DNA from: Methylobacterium sp. CB376
Lineage (GTDB): Bacteria; Pseudomonadota; Alphaproteobacteria; Rhizobiales; Beijerinckiaceae
Direction of reading: 5' to 3'
DNA length: 64,000 nucleotides
NCBI RefSeq assembly: GCF_029714205.1
Contig: NZ_CP121648.1
Span: 3,428,001 to 3,492,000, forward strand
Shown: in pieces, positions 1-11,673 of the stretch
Numbering within the stretch: position 1 is the first letter of the stretch
Layout: each line of letters begins with the position of its first letter
Program-made: the position numbers and the translations under genes
Notes under the pieces: generated by a model
What the model was told of the DNA's origin: nothing
The model's input: the letters and a program-made list of their open reading frames with translations, nothing else
The model's database searches: none

Positions 1-446
1 GCGGGCTCGCGGTGCCGCTCTCCGGCATCGGGCTCGCCTTCTCGGCCTCCCTGTTCGGCCTCGCCGGCTCGCTCACCATCGGGTTCCTCGACCTCCAGGC
101 GGGCCAGGCGCATACGCGCTTCTACAACGAGCTGGAGGATTGGCTGGTCGCCCGCGCCGGCCCGGAGGCGGCCGGCGCGCCGCAGGCGCCGAACCGCAGC
201 TCCGAGGCGTCCCTGCGCGACCTCGCCGAGGCGGTGACCCGCCTCTCCGCCCTGGTCGGCGACAGCACGGGCAACAGCCGCGCCAGCACCCAGGCGATGG
301 CGAACCTCGCCGAGGGCATCCAGGGCCTCGTCCAGCACATGCGCGCCGAGCAGCAGATGATCCGCGACTGGGTCGAGGCCCAGGCGAGCCGCGAGCGCGA
401 ACTCAAGCAGGTGCTCGACCGCCTGGGCCGGGAGCGCGTGGGATGA
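1..446 (+). CDS. MotA/TolQ/ExbB-like proton channel protein (C-terminal part)
   Basis: This is the 3' end of a gene that begins before the window; the frame is open from base 3. The first visible residues form a glycine- and alanine-rich membrane helix (GIGLAFSASLFGLAGS, then LTIGFLDL) of the kind found in the last transmembrane segment of MotA/TolQ/ExbB proteins. About 100 polar residues with heptad character follow, ending in an Arg/Glu-rich tail. It lies 19 bases before a MotB/OmpA-like gene, and such pairs form proton-driven stator-like complexes in the inner membrane. Whether this pair drives flagella or does an envelope task cannot be told from the fragment. The GTG at 12 is internal, not the start. 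Confidence 0.7.
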   Translation, partial: GLAVPLSGIGLAFSASLFGLAGSLTIGFLDLQAGQAHTRFYNELEDWLVARAGPEAAGAPQAPNRSSEASLRDLAEAVTRLSALVGDSTGNSRASTQAMANLAEGIQGLVQHMRAEQQMIRDWVEAQASRERELKQVLDRLGRERVG

Positions 447-465
447 CGCGCCGGGACGGGATCTG

Positions 466-1479
466 ATGGCCGGCCGCCTCCTGCGCCGCGAGCGCGCCCT
501 CAACGTCTGGCCGGGCTACGTCGACGCGCTGACGACCCTGCTGCTCTCGGTGGTGTTCCTGCTGACGATCTTCGTCACCGGGCAGTTCTTCCTGTCGCAG
601 GAAATCTCCGGGCGCGACACGGTGCTGGGCCGGCTCAACCGGCAGATCGCCGAACTGACCGACCTCCTCGCCCTCGAACGCTCCGGGCGGCGCACCCTGG
701 AGGAGACGGCCGCCTCGCTCCGGGCCAACCTGCAAGAATCGGAGACGGAGCGGCGGCGCCTGCAGGACGCGCTGTCGGCCGACCAGGGCGCGCAGGGCAA
801 GGCGAGCGATCTCGGGCGCCAGCTCGAGGCCGAGAAGGGCGCGACCAACCGGGCCCTGTCCCAGGTCGAGCTCCTGAACCAGCAGATCGCGGCGATGCGC
901 CAGCAGCTCGCGGCGCTGGAGGACGCGCTCGCCGCCTCGGAGACCCGGGACCGGGAGAGCCAGGCCCGGATCGCCGATCTCGGCAGCCGCCTGAACGTGG
1001 CCCTGGCCCAGCGGGTGCAGGAACTGGCCCGCTACCGCTCGGACTTTTTCGGGCGCCTGCGGCAGATCCTCGGCAACCGCTCCGACATCCGCATCGTGGG
1101 CGACCGCTTCGTGCTGCAATCGGAGGTGCTGTTCGCGGCCGGTCAGGCCACGCTGCGGCCCGAGGCCGGGGCGGAGCTCGACCGCATCGCCGTGGCGATC
1201 ATCGAACTCGGCCGGCAGATCCCGCCCGACATCCCGTGGGTGCTGCGGGTGGACGGCCACACCGATGCGCGGCCGATCAGCTCGGCGACCTTCCCGTCGA
1301 ACTGGGCGCTGTCGGCGGCCCGGTCGATCGCGGTGGTGCAGTACATGGTGGGACGGGGGATCCCGCCCCAGCGCCTGCTCGCGGGCGCCTTCGGCGAGTT
1401 CCAGCCCCTCGACACCGGCACGACCGAGGAGGCCTACGCCCGCAACCGGCGCATCGAGCTGAAGCTCACCGAGCGCTGA
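466..1479 (+). CDS. MotB/OmpA-family peptidoglycan-binding membrane protein
   Basis: The protein has 337 residues. Residues about 15-40 form one membrane helix (TTLLLSVVFLLTIFVTGQFF), with an Asp (VDALTT) near its start as in MotB-type proton paths. Residues about 45-190 are a long coiled coil rich in Glu, Arg, Gln and Leu. Residues about 205-335 are an OmpA/MotB domain, with DGHTDARPI and the late NRRIELKLTE typical of peptidoglycan-binding OmpA domains. The ATG is 19 bases after the MotA/TolQ-like stop, so the two are co-transcribed. The long coiled coil is unlike classical flagellar MotB, so an envelope-tethering or non-flagellar motor role is possible. Family assignment is firm; the biological role is not. 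Confidence 0.85.
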   Translation: MAGRLLRRERALNVWPGYVDALTTLLLSVVFLLTIFVTGQFFLSQEISGRDTVLGRLNRQIAELTDLLALERSGRRTLEETAASLRANLQESETERRRLQDALSADQGAQGKASDLGRQLEAEKGATNRALSQVELLNQQIAAMRQQLAALEDALAASETRDRESQARIADLGSRLNVALAQRVQELARYRSDFFGRLRQILGNRSDIRIVGDRFVLQSEVLFAAGQATLRPEAGAELDRIAVAIIELGRQIPPDIPWVLRVDGHTDARPISSATFPSNWALSAARSIAVVQYMVGRGIPPQRLLAGAFGEFQPLDTGTTEEAYARNRRIELKLTER

Positions 1480-1549
1480 GCGGCGGGCAGGACATCGCCG
1501 GGTGAGGCCGGGGCACGCCCCGTCGGGTTCTCCGGCCGGATCCTCGGCG

Positions 1550-1568
1550 GAGTTGCGCCGGGCAACTC
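1550..1568. terminator. hairpin downstream of the MotB-like gene
   Basis: GAGTTGC (1550-1556) and GCAACTC (1562-1568) form a perfect 7-bp stem with a 5-base loop, 70 bases after the MotB-like stop and between convergent genes. No T-run follows, so this is only a candidate terminator. Confidence 0.4.
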
Positions 1569-1612
1569 TGCTTCACTGTCCTTCGTGCATCGTTTTCGCT
1601 GACGCGGTGCTT

Positions 1613-1630
1613 CGGTTCGCCGCCGAACCG
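1613..1630 (-). terminator. hairpin just downstream of glgP
   Basis: CGGTTCG (1613-1619) and CGAACCG (1624-1630) form a perfect 7-bp stem with a 4-base loop, 23 bases past the glgP stop on the minus strand. GCATCGT and ACGATGC further out could extend it into a larger fold. Position suggests termination of glgP; a U-tract is lacking. Confidence 0.45.
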
Positions 1631-1653
1631 GTGGCCGCTTCGACGCACGATGC

Positions 1654-4176
<2,523 letters not shown>

Positions 4177-4695
4177 CTCGGAACCCCCTTCAGCGCCGAC
4201 GATCCTCTTCTCTGCCCCGCGCTCTTGGTCGCGTTGCGGGCAGCAGATCATCGGCCGAACTGCTTCATCGTGTGACGTCTTTTTCATCATGTCGAGACGG
4301 CCGGAGCGCTTGACGACAAGTCTCCCGGCGTGTGGCCGTCGCGACACGTGGCACCGAAACCCGACGCGACTGTGGCCGAGGCGGGCTGAAGGCGTCATGA
4401 ACGGTCGCGACGCCCCGGAAGCCGTGCCGTTCGGACGGGTTTCCCGCAGAGTCAGGGCGGATCATCGCCCACGAACGCCGTGGCCGCGGTGCGGTTCCTC
4501 ACGCCCCGGGGTCGCGGGGAGCGTCGGCGAACCGTCACGGGGGGCGGCTAGCCTGCCGCGGCGCGGGAACCGCCGCCGCCCTTTCGGTTTGCATGGTTTC
4601 GATTTGCTTGACCGGGCGCCGCGCGCAAGCCCGCCCGCGCGCCGCGCCCGGACGCGGCCCCGCCCCTGAACCCGCGACGCGCACGGAGGCGAGCG
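4177..4695. promoter_or_regulatory. divergent intergenic region between glgP and the GH13 gene
   Basis: These 519 bases hold no convincing gene. They should contain the glgP promoter and the promoter for the GH13 gene. A comparatively A+T-rich stretch lies at about 4255-4300, on the glgP side. I could not place a -35/-10 pair with good spacing on either strand. The ribosome site of the GH13 gene is GGAGG at about 4684. Confidence 0.4.
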
Positions 4696-6303
<1,608 letters not shown>

Positions 6304-6304
6304 C

Positions 6305-6318
6305 TTCACTTAAGTGAA
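6305..6318. promoter_or_regulatory. 14-bp perfect palindrome upstream of glgA
   Basis: TTCACTTAAGTGAA begins two bases after the GH13 stop codon. An imperfect dyad (CTTCG...CGAAG around GGAAATTCC) follows at about 6319-6343. It is markedly A+T-rich for this genome and could be an operator in front of glgA; no known regulator is implied. Confidence 0.35.
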
Positions 6319-6530
6319 ACTTCGCGGAAATTCCGTCGAAGCTCTGCCACGCGGGTCAGAAACTCTCGGTTTCGCACGATATCGCGCGATTTACGCTTGA
6401 ATCCCTGCTGCGATGCGATATTGTGCAACGCGGCGGAACCGGACGCGCAAGCGCGCGTTGCCGGCCAAACACAGGCGCCGTGGCGACGTCCGCCAGCATC
6501 CTTGCGGCCCGCGGCGTGGGGGCATTCTCG

Positions 6531-8060
6531 ATGATCGGCTCGGCGTGCGCGCGCTCCGTTTCCCCTGCGCCGGTCCCGTCGTCACCATCCCCCTTCCTCC
6601 GCAGCCCCGGCTCGCTGCGCCAGCGCATCCTCTTCGCCACGCCCGAGATGGCGGATTTCCTGAAGACCGGCGGCCTCGGCGAGGTGGCGGCGGCGCTGCC
6701 GCGGGCGCTGCGCCAGCACTACGACGTGCGCATCCTGATCCCGGGCTACCGCCAGGTCGTCGACCGCTACGCCGACATCCCGGTCGTCGCCCAGCTGCCG
6801 GGCCGGGACGGGCTCGCGCCCTCGGCGCTCGGCCTCGTCGAGACCGGGGACGGCATGCCGGTCTACGTGCTGCTCAACGCCGAGCTCTACGACCGGGCGG
6901 GCTCGCCCTACGGCGACCAGGGCGGCGACTTCGCCGACAACGACCTGCGCTTCGCGCGCCTCAGCCTCGCCGCCGTGGAACTCGCGAAGGGTGCCGATCC
7001 GGACTGGCAGGCCGACCTCCTCCACCTCAACGACTGGCAGACGGCGCTCGCCCCCGCCTACCTGGCCTGGCAGGGCCTGCGGGTGCCGAGCATCCTCACC
7101 GTGCACAACCTCGCCTATCAGGGTCTGTTCCCGCGGGAGAATCTCGCCCGGCTCGGCGTGCCAGAGGGCGCCTTCCAGATCGACGGCGTCGAGTTCTACG
7201 GCAAGCTCTCCTTCCTGAAAGCGGGGCTGTTCTACGCCTCGCACGTGACGACGGTGAGCGAGACCTACGCGCAGGAGATCACCTCGCCGGAATTCGGCTG
7301 CGGCCTCGACGGGCTGCTGCGCACCCGGGCCGGCCAGGGCCGCCTCACCGGAATCCTCAACGGGATCGACGAGATCTGGGATCCGCGGACGGACCCCCAT
7401 CTCGCCACCGCCTTCGAGGCGGATGACTGGAAGGGCAAGCGCGCGAACGCCGACGCGGTGCGCGAGCGCTTCGGGCTCGGCGTCTCGCGCGGCCCGCTCT
7501 TCGCGATCGTGTCGCGGCTCGTCCACCAGAAGGGTGTCGACCTCACGCTCGCGGCGGCGGAAGCGATCGTGGCGGAGGGCGGCCAGCTCGTCGTCACCGG
7601 CCAGGGCGAGCCGCGCTTCGAGAGCGCCTTCATGGACCTCGCGCGCCGTCACCCGGGGGCGGTGGGCGTGCGGATCGGCTTCGACGAGACCGACGCGCAC
7701 CGGATGTTCGCGGGCAGCGACTTCCTGCTGATGCCGTCGCGCTTCGAGCCCTGCGGGCTGGCCCAGATGTACGCGCAGCGCTTCGGCTCGCTGCCGATCG
7801 CGCGCCGGGTCGGCGGCCTCGCCGACACGGTGGAGGACGGGGTCACGGGCTTCCTGTTCGGCGAGGCGACGCTGAAGGGCCTCACCGGCGCGATCCGCCG
7901 CGCCCTCGACACCTTCGCGTCGAAGCGCCACCTCAACACGATGCGGCGCACCGCGATGGCCCGCACCTTCGGCTGGGACAAGGCGGCGCTGAGCTACAGC
8001 GGCCTCTACGCCCGCACCATGGGCAACGGCGTCGAGATGCTGCGCCCGCGGGCGGCGTGA
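6531..8060 (+). CDS. glgA: glycogen synthase (ADP-glucose type, GT5)
   Basis: This GT5 starch/glycogen synthase transfers glucose from ADP-glucose to growing alpha-1,4-glucan. The KTGGLGEV nucleotide-sugar motif, HVTTVSETYAQEI and LNGIDEIWDP in the linker, and a C-terminal GT-B half with SRFEPCGLAQMYA are all present. The conserved domain begins at about RILFATPEM, some 30 residues in. I chose the ATG at 6531 because GGGGG lies 8 bases upstream; the frame is open back to 6423, so the true start could be earlier. It follows the GH13 gene by 227 bases and ends facing the minus-strand Fe-S gene across a strong palindrome. Confidence 0.92.
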   Translation: MIGSACARSVSPAPVPSSPSPFLRSPGSLRQRILFATPEMADFLKTGGLGEVAAALPRALRQHYDVRILIPGYRQVVDRYADIPVVAQLPGRDGLAPSALGLVETGDGMPVYVLLNAELYDRAGSPYGDQGGDFADNDLRFARLSLAAVELAKGADPDWQADLLHLNDWQTALAPAYLAWQGLRVPSILTVHNLAYQGLFPRENLARLGVPEGAFQIDGVEFYGKLSFLKAGLFYASHVTTVSETYAQEITSPEFGCGLDGLLRTRAGQGRLTGILNGIDEIWDPRTDPHLATAFEADDWKGKRANADAVRERFGLGVSRGPLFAIVSRLVHQKGVDLTLAAAEAIVAEGGQLVVTGQGEPRFESAFMDLARRHPGAVGVRIGFDETDAHRMFAGSDFLLMPSRFEPCGLAQMYAQRFGSLPIARRVGGLADTVEDGVTGFLFGEATLKGLTGAIRRALDTFASKRHLNTMRRTAMARTFGWDKAALSYSGLYARTMGNGVEMLRPRAA

Positions 8061-8146
8061 GGGCCGGATCCTCCAGGCCCGTCCTCGCGCCGAGAGATCG
8101 AACGCCTCCCGATGTCCGGCCCTCACACGCGCGCGATGACGCGATG

Positions 8147-8180
8147 ATCCGGGATCCGCTTGATCAAGCGGATCCCGGAT
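8147..8180. repeat. 34-bp perfect palindrome (interspersed repeat, hairpin type Q)
   Basis: ATCCGGGATCCGCTTGA is followed at once by its exact reverse complement, giving 34 bases of uninterrupted symmetry between convergent glgA and the Fe-S gene. With one mismatch it extends to 42 bases. The same GATCCGGGATCCGCT arm recurs at 50065 and, diverged, at 60706. It can act as a bidirectional terminator. Confidence 0.85.
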
Positions 8181-8199
8181 TATCCTCCGCCTCCGGGCC

Positions 8200-10212
8200 T
8201 CAGCCCCGCTCGCGCAGGTAATCCTCGGTCGTCCGCGGCGGCGGGGCGGCGTGGGGGTCGAAGCCCTCGGCGAGCACGTGGGAGACCCGGCAGGTCTCGC
8301 ACATCATCAGCGCGCGCAGGCGGTCCTGGCCGGCCGTCCCGGCGAACATCCAGTGCTTGTCCTGCAGCCGCCCGATGATCCGCTCGACCGTGCTGCGGGT
8401 GCCGAACGGCTTGGCGCAGGCCACGCAGGCGAACGGCTCCTCCTCCTTGAGGACGCGGCGCGGCGCCGCCCAGGCCGCGAAGTCGAGCCGCGGCTCCAGG
8501 GTGATGACGTCTTCCGGGCAGGTCGCGGCGCAGAGGCCGCACTGCACGCAGAGGCTCTCCGAGAAGCTCAGGAGCGGACGGTCCGGATCGTCGCTGAGCG
8601 CGCCGGTCGGGCAGGCGCCCACGCAGGCGTGGCAGAGCGTGCAGGCCTCGGTGCGGAAGTCGAGCCCGCCGAAGGGCGCCCCGGGATCGAGGGGGATCCG
8701 GTCGACCGGGCGCGGCGCCGCGTGGTGCAATTCGCGAAGGGTGAGCCGCAGCACCTCGCGCGCCTCCCCCTCCGGCACGAAGCCCGCCGGCGCGGCCGTC
8801 GCGGTGCCGCGGGGGCCCGCCGCCAGCGCCGCCCCGAGCGCGTCCGGGTCGTCGGTCTCGATCAGCGACACGACCGGGGCGCCGTCCGGGGGGCCGTAGC
8901 CCAGCGCCTGCAGGATCGCGTCGGCCCGCGCCAGGACGCCCCGGAGCGGGGTTAGGTCGTGCTTCGGCCGCGCCCGCGCCAGGAGCCGCACCCCGGTCGC
9001 CCCGAAGGCGAAGGCGCCGGTGAGCAGGTCGAGCCCGGCCTGAGTCACCTCGTTGACCCTGATCGGCAGGACGTGGGCCGGCAGGCCGGCGCCGAAGCGG
9101 GCGAGCGCGTCGATCAGCGCCTCGCCGTGATCGCCGTCGTGGAGGAGCACCACGGCGCCCTCCCCGCCCGCTGCCGCGTAGGCGCGCAGGAGGCGGCGAA
9201 GGCGCCGCAGCAGCGCGTCGGCGGGCGGGAGCGTGGCGGCGGCCGCGCCGGTCGGGCAGACCGAGGCGCAGGATCCGCAGCCCGCGCACACGAAGGGATC
9301 GACCGCCACGTGGTCGCCGGCCGGCGCGATCGCCCCGGTCGGGCAGACGTCGAGGCAGCGGCTGCAGCCGGTGATGCGCGAGCGCGCATGCGCGCAGAGC
9401 CCGTCCTTGAAGGCGATGAAGCGGGTCTTGTCGAAGGTGCCGACGAGGTGCGAGGCCTCGAACAAGACCGCGGCCACGGCCGCCGGGTCGCGGGGATCCG
9501 CCCGCAGGTAGCCGCTGCGCAGGGCGTGGGCCGGGAAGAGCGGCGCCTCCCCCGAGACGTCGATCACGATGTCGCAGGTCGAGGTCGCGCCGTCGTGGCC
9601 TTCCCCGAACAGGAGGCGCTCCCGCGAGGAGGGGCGCGGCAGGGCGTAGGCGTCGATGCCGAGCGTGAAAGCGCCGAGATGCCCGCCGGCCCGGCGGATC
9701 GTGCCCTTGAGGACCGGGAACTCCGCCCCGCGCGGGGGCACCACGTCGCCGGGCCGGGTCAGCAGCACCGTGACGTCGAGGTGGTCGGCGAGGCGGCGCC
9801 CGACCTCGATCGCGGTCTCGTCCCGCCCGTAGACGAGCGCCACGCCCCGGCTCTCGAAGCTCACCACGGGCGCGGGCGGCATCGGCTCCGCGGCGGCGGC
9901 GAGGAGCGCCGCCATCTTGGGGCCGGCCGCGGCGCCCTCGGCGGACCAGCCCGCCGCCTCGCGGATGTTGGCGTAGGCGACGCGGTCCTGCGCCCCGACC
10001 TCCTCGGCCAGTTCGTCGAAGAGCGGGGCCTGCAGGGTGCAGGCCAGGGTCACCGGATCGCCGGAGGCGAGGAGCCGGCGCGCGCGGTCGAGCTCGCGGG
10101 TGCAGAGCGCCTCGCCGGTCTCGACCCGGCCGCCGCAGCCGCGGCCGATCGCCTCCGCGTCGAGCGGGATGGTCCCCTCGCAGGAACAGGCAATCACGAC
10201 GCGATCCGGCAC
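8200..10212 (-). CDS. multi-[4Fe-4S] ferredoxin-type protein of the formate dehydrogenase locus
   Basis: This is a 670-residue protein with no membrane helix or signal peptide. It carries four CxxCxxxC(P)-type clusters in two pairs: CSRCLDVCPTG with CAGCGSCASVCPTG near residues 280-320, and CTLCHACVGACPTG with CVQCGLCAATCPED near residues 525-570. Further Cys pairs (CVACAKPFG, MMCETC) near the C-terminus could bind another metal. The N-terminus (VIACSCEGTIPL) also has two cysteines. Homologues of this architecture sit beside formate dehydrogenase operons in alphaproteobacteria. I infer a role in electron transfer or Fe-S/cofactor delivery to formate dehydrogenase; that is not demonstrated. 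It diverges from the accessory operon across 145 bases. Confidence 0.85.
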   Translation of the reverse strand: MPDRVVIACSCEGTIPLDAEAIGRGCGGRVETGEALCTRELDRARRLLASGDPVTLACTLQAPLFDELAEEVGAQDRVAYANIREAAGWSAEGAAAGPKMAALLAAAAEPMPPAPVVSFESRGVALVYGRDETAIEVGRRLADHLDVTVLLTRPGDVVPPRGAEFPVLKGTIRRAGGHLGAFTLGIDAYALPRPSSRERLLFGEGHDGATSTCDIVIDVSGEAPLFPAHALRSGYLRADPRDPAAVAAVLFEASHLVGTFDKTRFIAFKDGLCAHARSRITGCSRCLDVCPTGAIAPAGDHVAVDPFVCAGCGSCASVCPTGAAAATLPPADALLRRLRRLLRAYAAAGGEGAVVLLHDGDHGEALIDALARFGAGLPAHVLPIRVNEVTQAGLDLLTGAFAFGATGVRLLARARPKHDLTPLRGVLARADAILQALGYGPPDGAPVVSLIETDDPDALGAALAAGPRGTATAAPAGFVPEGEAREVLRLTLRELHHAAPRPVDRIPLDPGAPFGGLDFRTEACTLCHACVGACPTGALSDDPDRPLLSFSESLCVQCGLCAATCPEDVITLEPRLDFAAWAAPRRVLKEEEPFACVACAKPFGTRSTVERIIGRLQDKHWMFAGTAGQDRLRALMMCETCRVSHVLAEGFDPHAAPPPRTTEDYLRERG

Positions 10213-10357
10213 GGTGTTGTCCTCGGCCTCGACTGGAATTCGGGCCTCTTGCAGGCCGTCCCGCCCCTATATAGGAGGCGTTGAAAAGTGCGACCCGACA
10301 CGTGCGCGCAGGGTTGTTCCGGCGCGCGGGGGTTCTCCGCCGCGGGGGTTCTCCGCC
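10213..10357. promoter_or_regulatory. divergent promoter region with a 16-bp tandem duplication
   Basis: The region separates the Fe-S gene from the accessory operon. A TATATA lies at about 10274, but no -35 element fits at 16-18 bases on either strand. CGCGGGGGTTCTCCGC is repeated exactly, back to back, at 10325-10340 and 10341-10356, right in front of the ATG at 10358. Each copy carries a GGGGG that could act as a ribosome site. Confidence 0.5.
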
Positions 10358-11113
10358 ATGTCCGCCGCCCATTCCGCCACGCCGCAGATCCTCGCGACCG
10401 GCCTGATGCTGCCGCCGCCCTTCACCCTGGTCACGCTCGATCCGCCCGGATCGGCGCAGGCCGAGGCCTGCCGCCGGGCCGCGGACGCGGACGCGGCCGG
10501 CACCCTCGTCCTCTCGGCCGGGGAGCGCGTGATCGAGGCGGCGGTCGTGCTCGCCCCCGAGGAGCCCCTCCGCCTCGCCCGCCGCGCGGCGCTGATCGGG
10601 ATGGGCGCGCTCGCCGACGCGCTCGGCAGCCACGCCCCGCCCGACAAGCCGGTCGCGGTCGAGTGGCCGCTGACCCTGCGCTTCGACGGGGCGCGCCTCG
10701 GCGGCGGGCGCCTCGCCTGGCCGGAGGGCTGCGGCGAGGACGAGGTGCCGGACTGGCTCGTCTTCTCCTGCATGCTGATCGCCTCGAAGCGTCACGCCGG
10801 CGATCCCGGCCTCACGCCGGACTCGACCTCGCTGGAGGAGGAGGGGTTCGCGCCCGAGACCGCCGGGCCGATCGTCGAGAGCTTCGCCCAGTACCTGATG
10901 AAGGGCCTCTCCGACCTGGAGGAGGACGGCTTCGCCTTCGCCCTCGCGCGCTACCGCGCCGTCCTGGCCGAGCCGCCGGGCGAGCGCCTCACCATCGACG
11001 GGCACGGCGACGCCCTGGCGGTCGGCCCGGAGGGGACGCGCCCGCGGCCGCTCGGGGAGGCGCTGCGCGCGCCCGCCTGGCTCGATCCGGCGACCGGAGC
11101 ACCGCGCCTGTGA
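10358..11113 (+). CDS. biotin/lipoate A/B protein ligase-like protein
   Basis: This 251-residue cytoplasmic protein resembles the biotin/lipoate protein ligase-like family found in alphaproteobacterial formate dehydrogenase clusters. I see the opening LPPPFTLVTLD, a Val/Glu-Trp-Pro motif (VAVEWPLTLRFDG) where ligases have their beta-strand core, and VPDWLVFSCML. The canonical lipoate-ligase lysine motif is not obvious, so it may not be an active lipoyl ligase. The ATG at 10358 directly follows the duplicated 16-bp leader. Its stop overlaps the next GTG by four bases, starting a chain of five coupled genes. A function in formate dehydrogenase maturation is inferred from context only. Confidence 0.75.
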   Translation: MSAAHSATPQILATGLMLPPPFTLVTLDPPGSAQAEACRRAADADAAGTLVLSAGERVIEAAVVLAPEEPLRLARRAALIGMGALADALGSHAPPDKPVAVEWPLTLRFDGARLGGGRLAWPEGCGEDEVPDWLVFSCMLIASKRHAGDPGLTPDSTSLEEEGFAPETAGPIVESFAQYLMKGLSDLEEDGFAFALARYRAVLAEPPGERLTIDGHGDALAVGPEGTRPRPLGEALRAPAWLDPATGAPRL

Positions 11114-11673
11114 CCCGCCTGAAGCTGCCCCGCACGCTGCGCCTCGACGCCTCCGACACGCTCGTCTTCGCGCGGGCCGCCGAGCCCGGCGAATGGGCGG
11201 TGACCGGCTCCTTCCTGTTCCTCGACGCCGATCCGGCCGCCCTGGCGCCCAAGGCGCGGATCGCCTTCCGCTCCGGCTTCCTCGGCATCGCCTCGTTCGG
11301 CTTCTCGACCCTCGTGGTGGTCAGCGAGGCGAGCGAGGCCGAGCGGGAGGCCGCCACCGAGGCGCTCGCGGCCCAGATCCACGCGCGGCTCGGCGCCCCG
11401 AGCCTCGCCGCCGCGCGGGAGGCCGCGGCCGAGGAGATCGCCGCCGCCGCCGCCCTCTGCCAGCCTCCGGTGAATTCCGTTCTGGCGCTCCACCGCGCCG
11501 TCGAGGCCGGGGAGATCCGCGAGCAGTACCGGGTGCTGCGCCCCCGCGAGGGGGCCGTGCCGGGCGCCGACCGCCGCCACGCCTACGCGCGCGCCTTCGA
11601 CTTCGCCGAGACCGACGACGAGCCCGAGGAGGCGGTCGACCTCGTCGGCCTGATGGGGAGCCGGGCGCCGTGA
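11110..11673 (+). CDS. uncharacterised protein of the formate dehydrogenase accessory operon (DUF6505-like)
   Basis: The protein has 187 residues, starting with GTG inside a GTGA overlap with the upstream stop. It opens with LKLPRTLRLDASDTLVFARAAEPGEWAV and has a compact alpha/beta look (GSFLFLDAD, FRSGFLGIASFGFSTLVVV), with an acidic tail ending in DEPEEAVDLVGLMG. No catalytic or metal-binding motif is obvious and there is no signal peptide. I tentatively match it to the DUF6505 family, whose members lie in the same gene order beside formate dehydrogenase. The hydrophobic strands and tight coupling suggest a small cytoplasmic partner in enzyme assembly, which is inference. Confidence 0.72.
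   Translation: MTRLKLPRTLRLDASDTLVFARAAEPGEWAVTGSFLFLDADPAALAPKARIAFRSGFLGIASFGFSTLVVVSEASEAEREAATEALAAQIHARLGAPSLAAAREAAAEEIAAAAALCQPPVNSVLALHRAVEAGEIREQYRVLRPREGAVPGADRRHAYARAFDFAETDDEPEEAVDLVGLMGSRAP

Noticed and set aside
4177..4398. An N-terminal extension of glycogen phosphorylase from the ATG at 4398
   Set aside because: The added 74 residues are basic and unlike the family, and the GTG at 4176 has a strong ribosome site.
10258..10290. A promoter at TATATA with TTGCAG upstream
   Set aside because: The spacer is only 13 bases and the mirror reading on the minus strand is no better.
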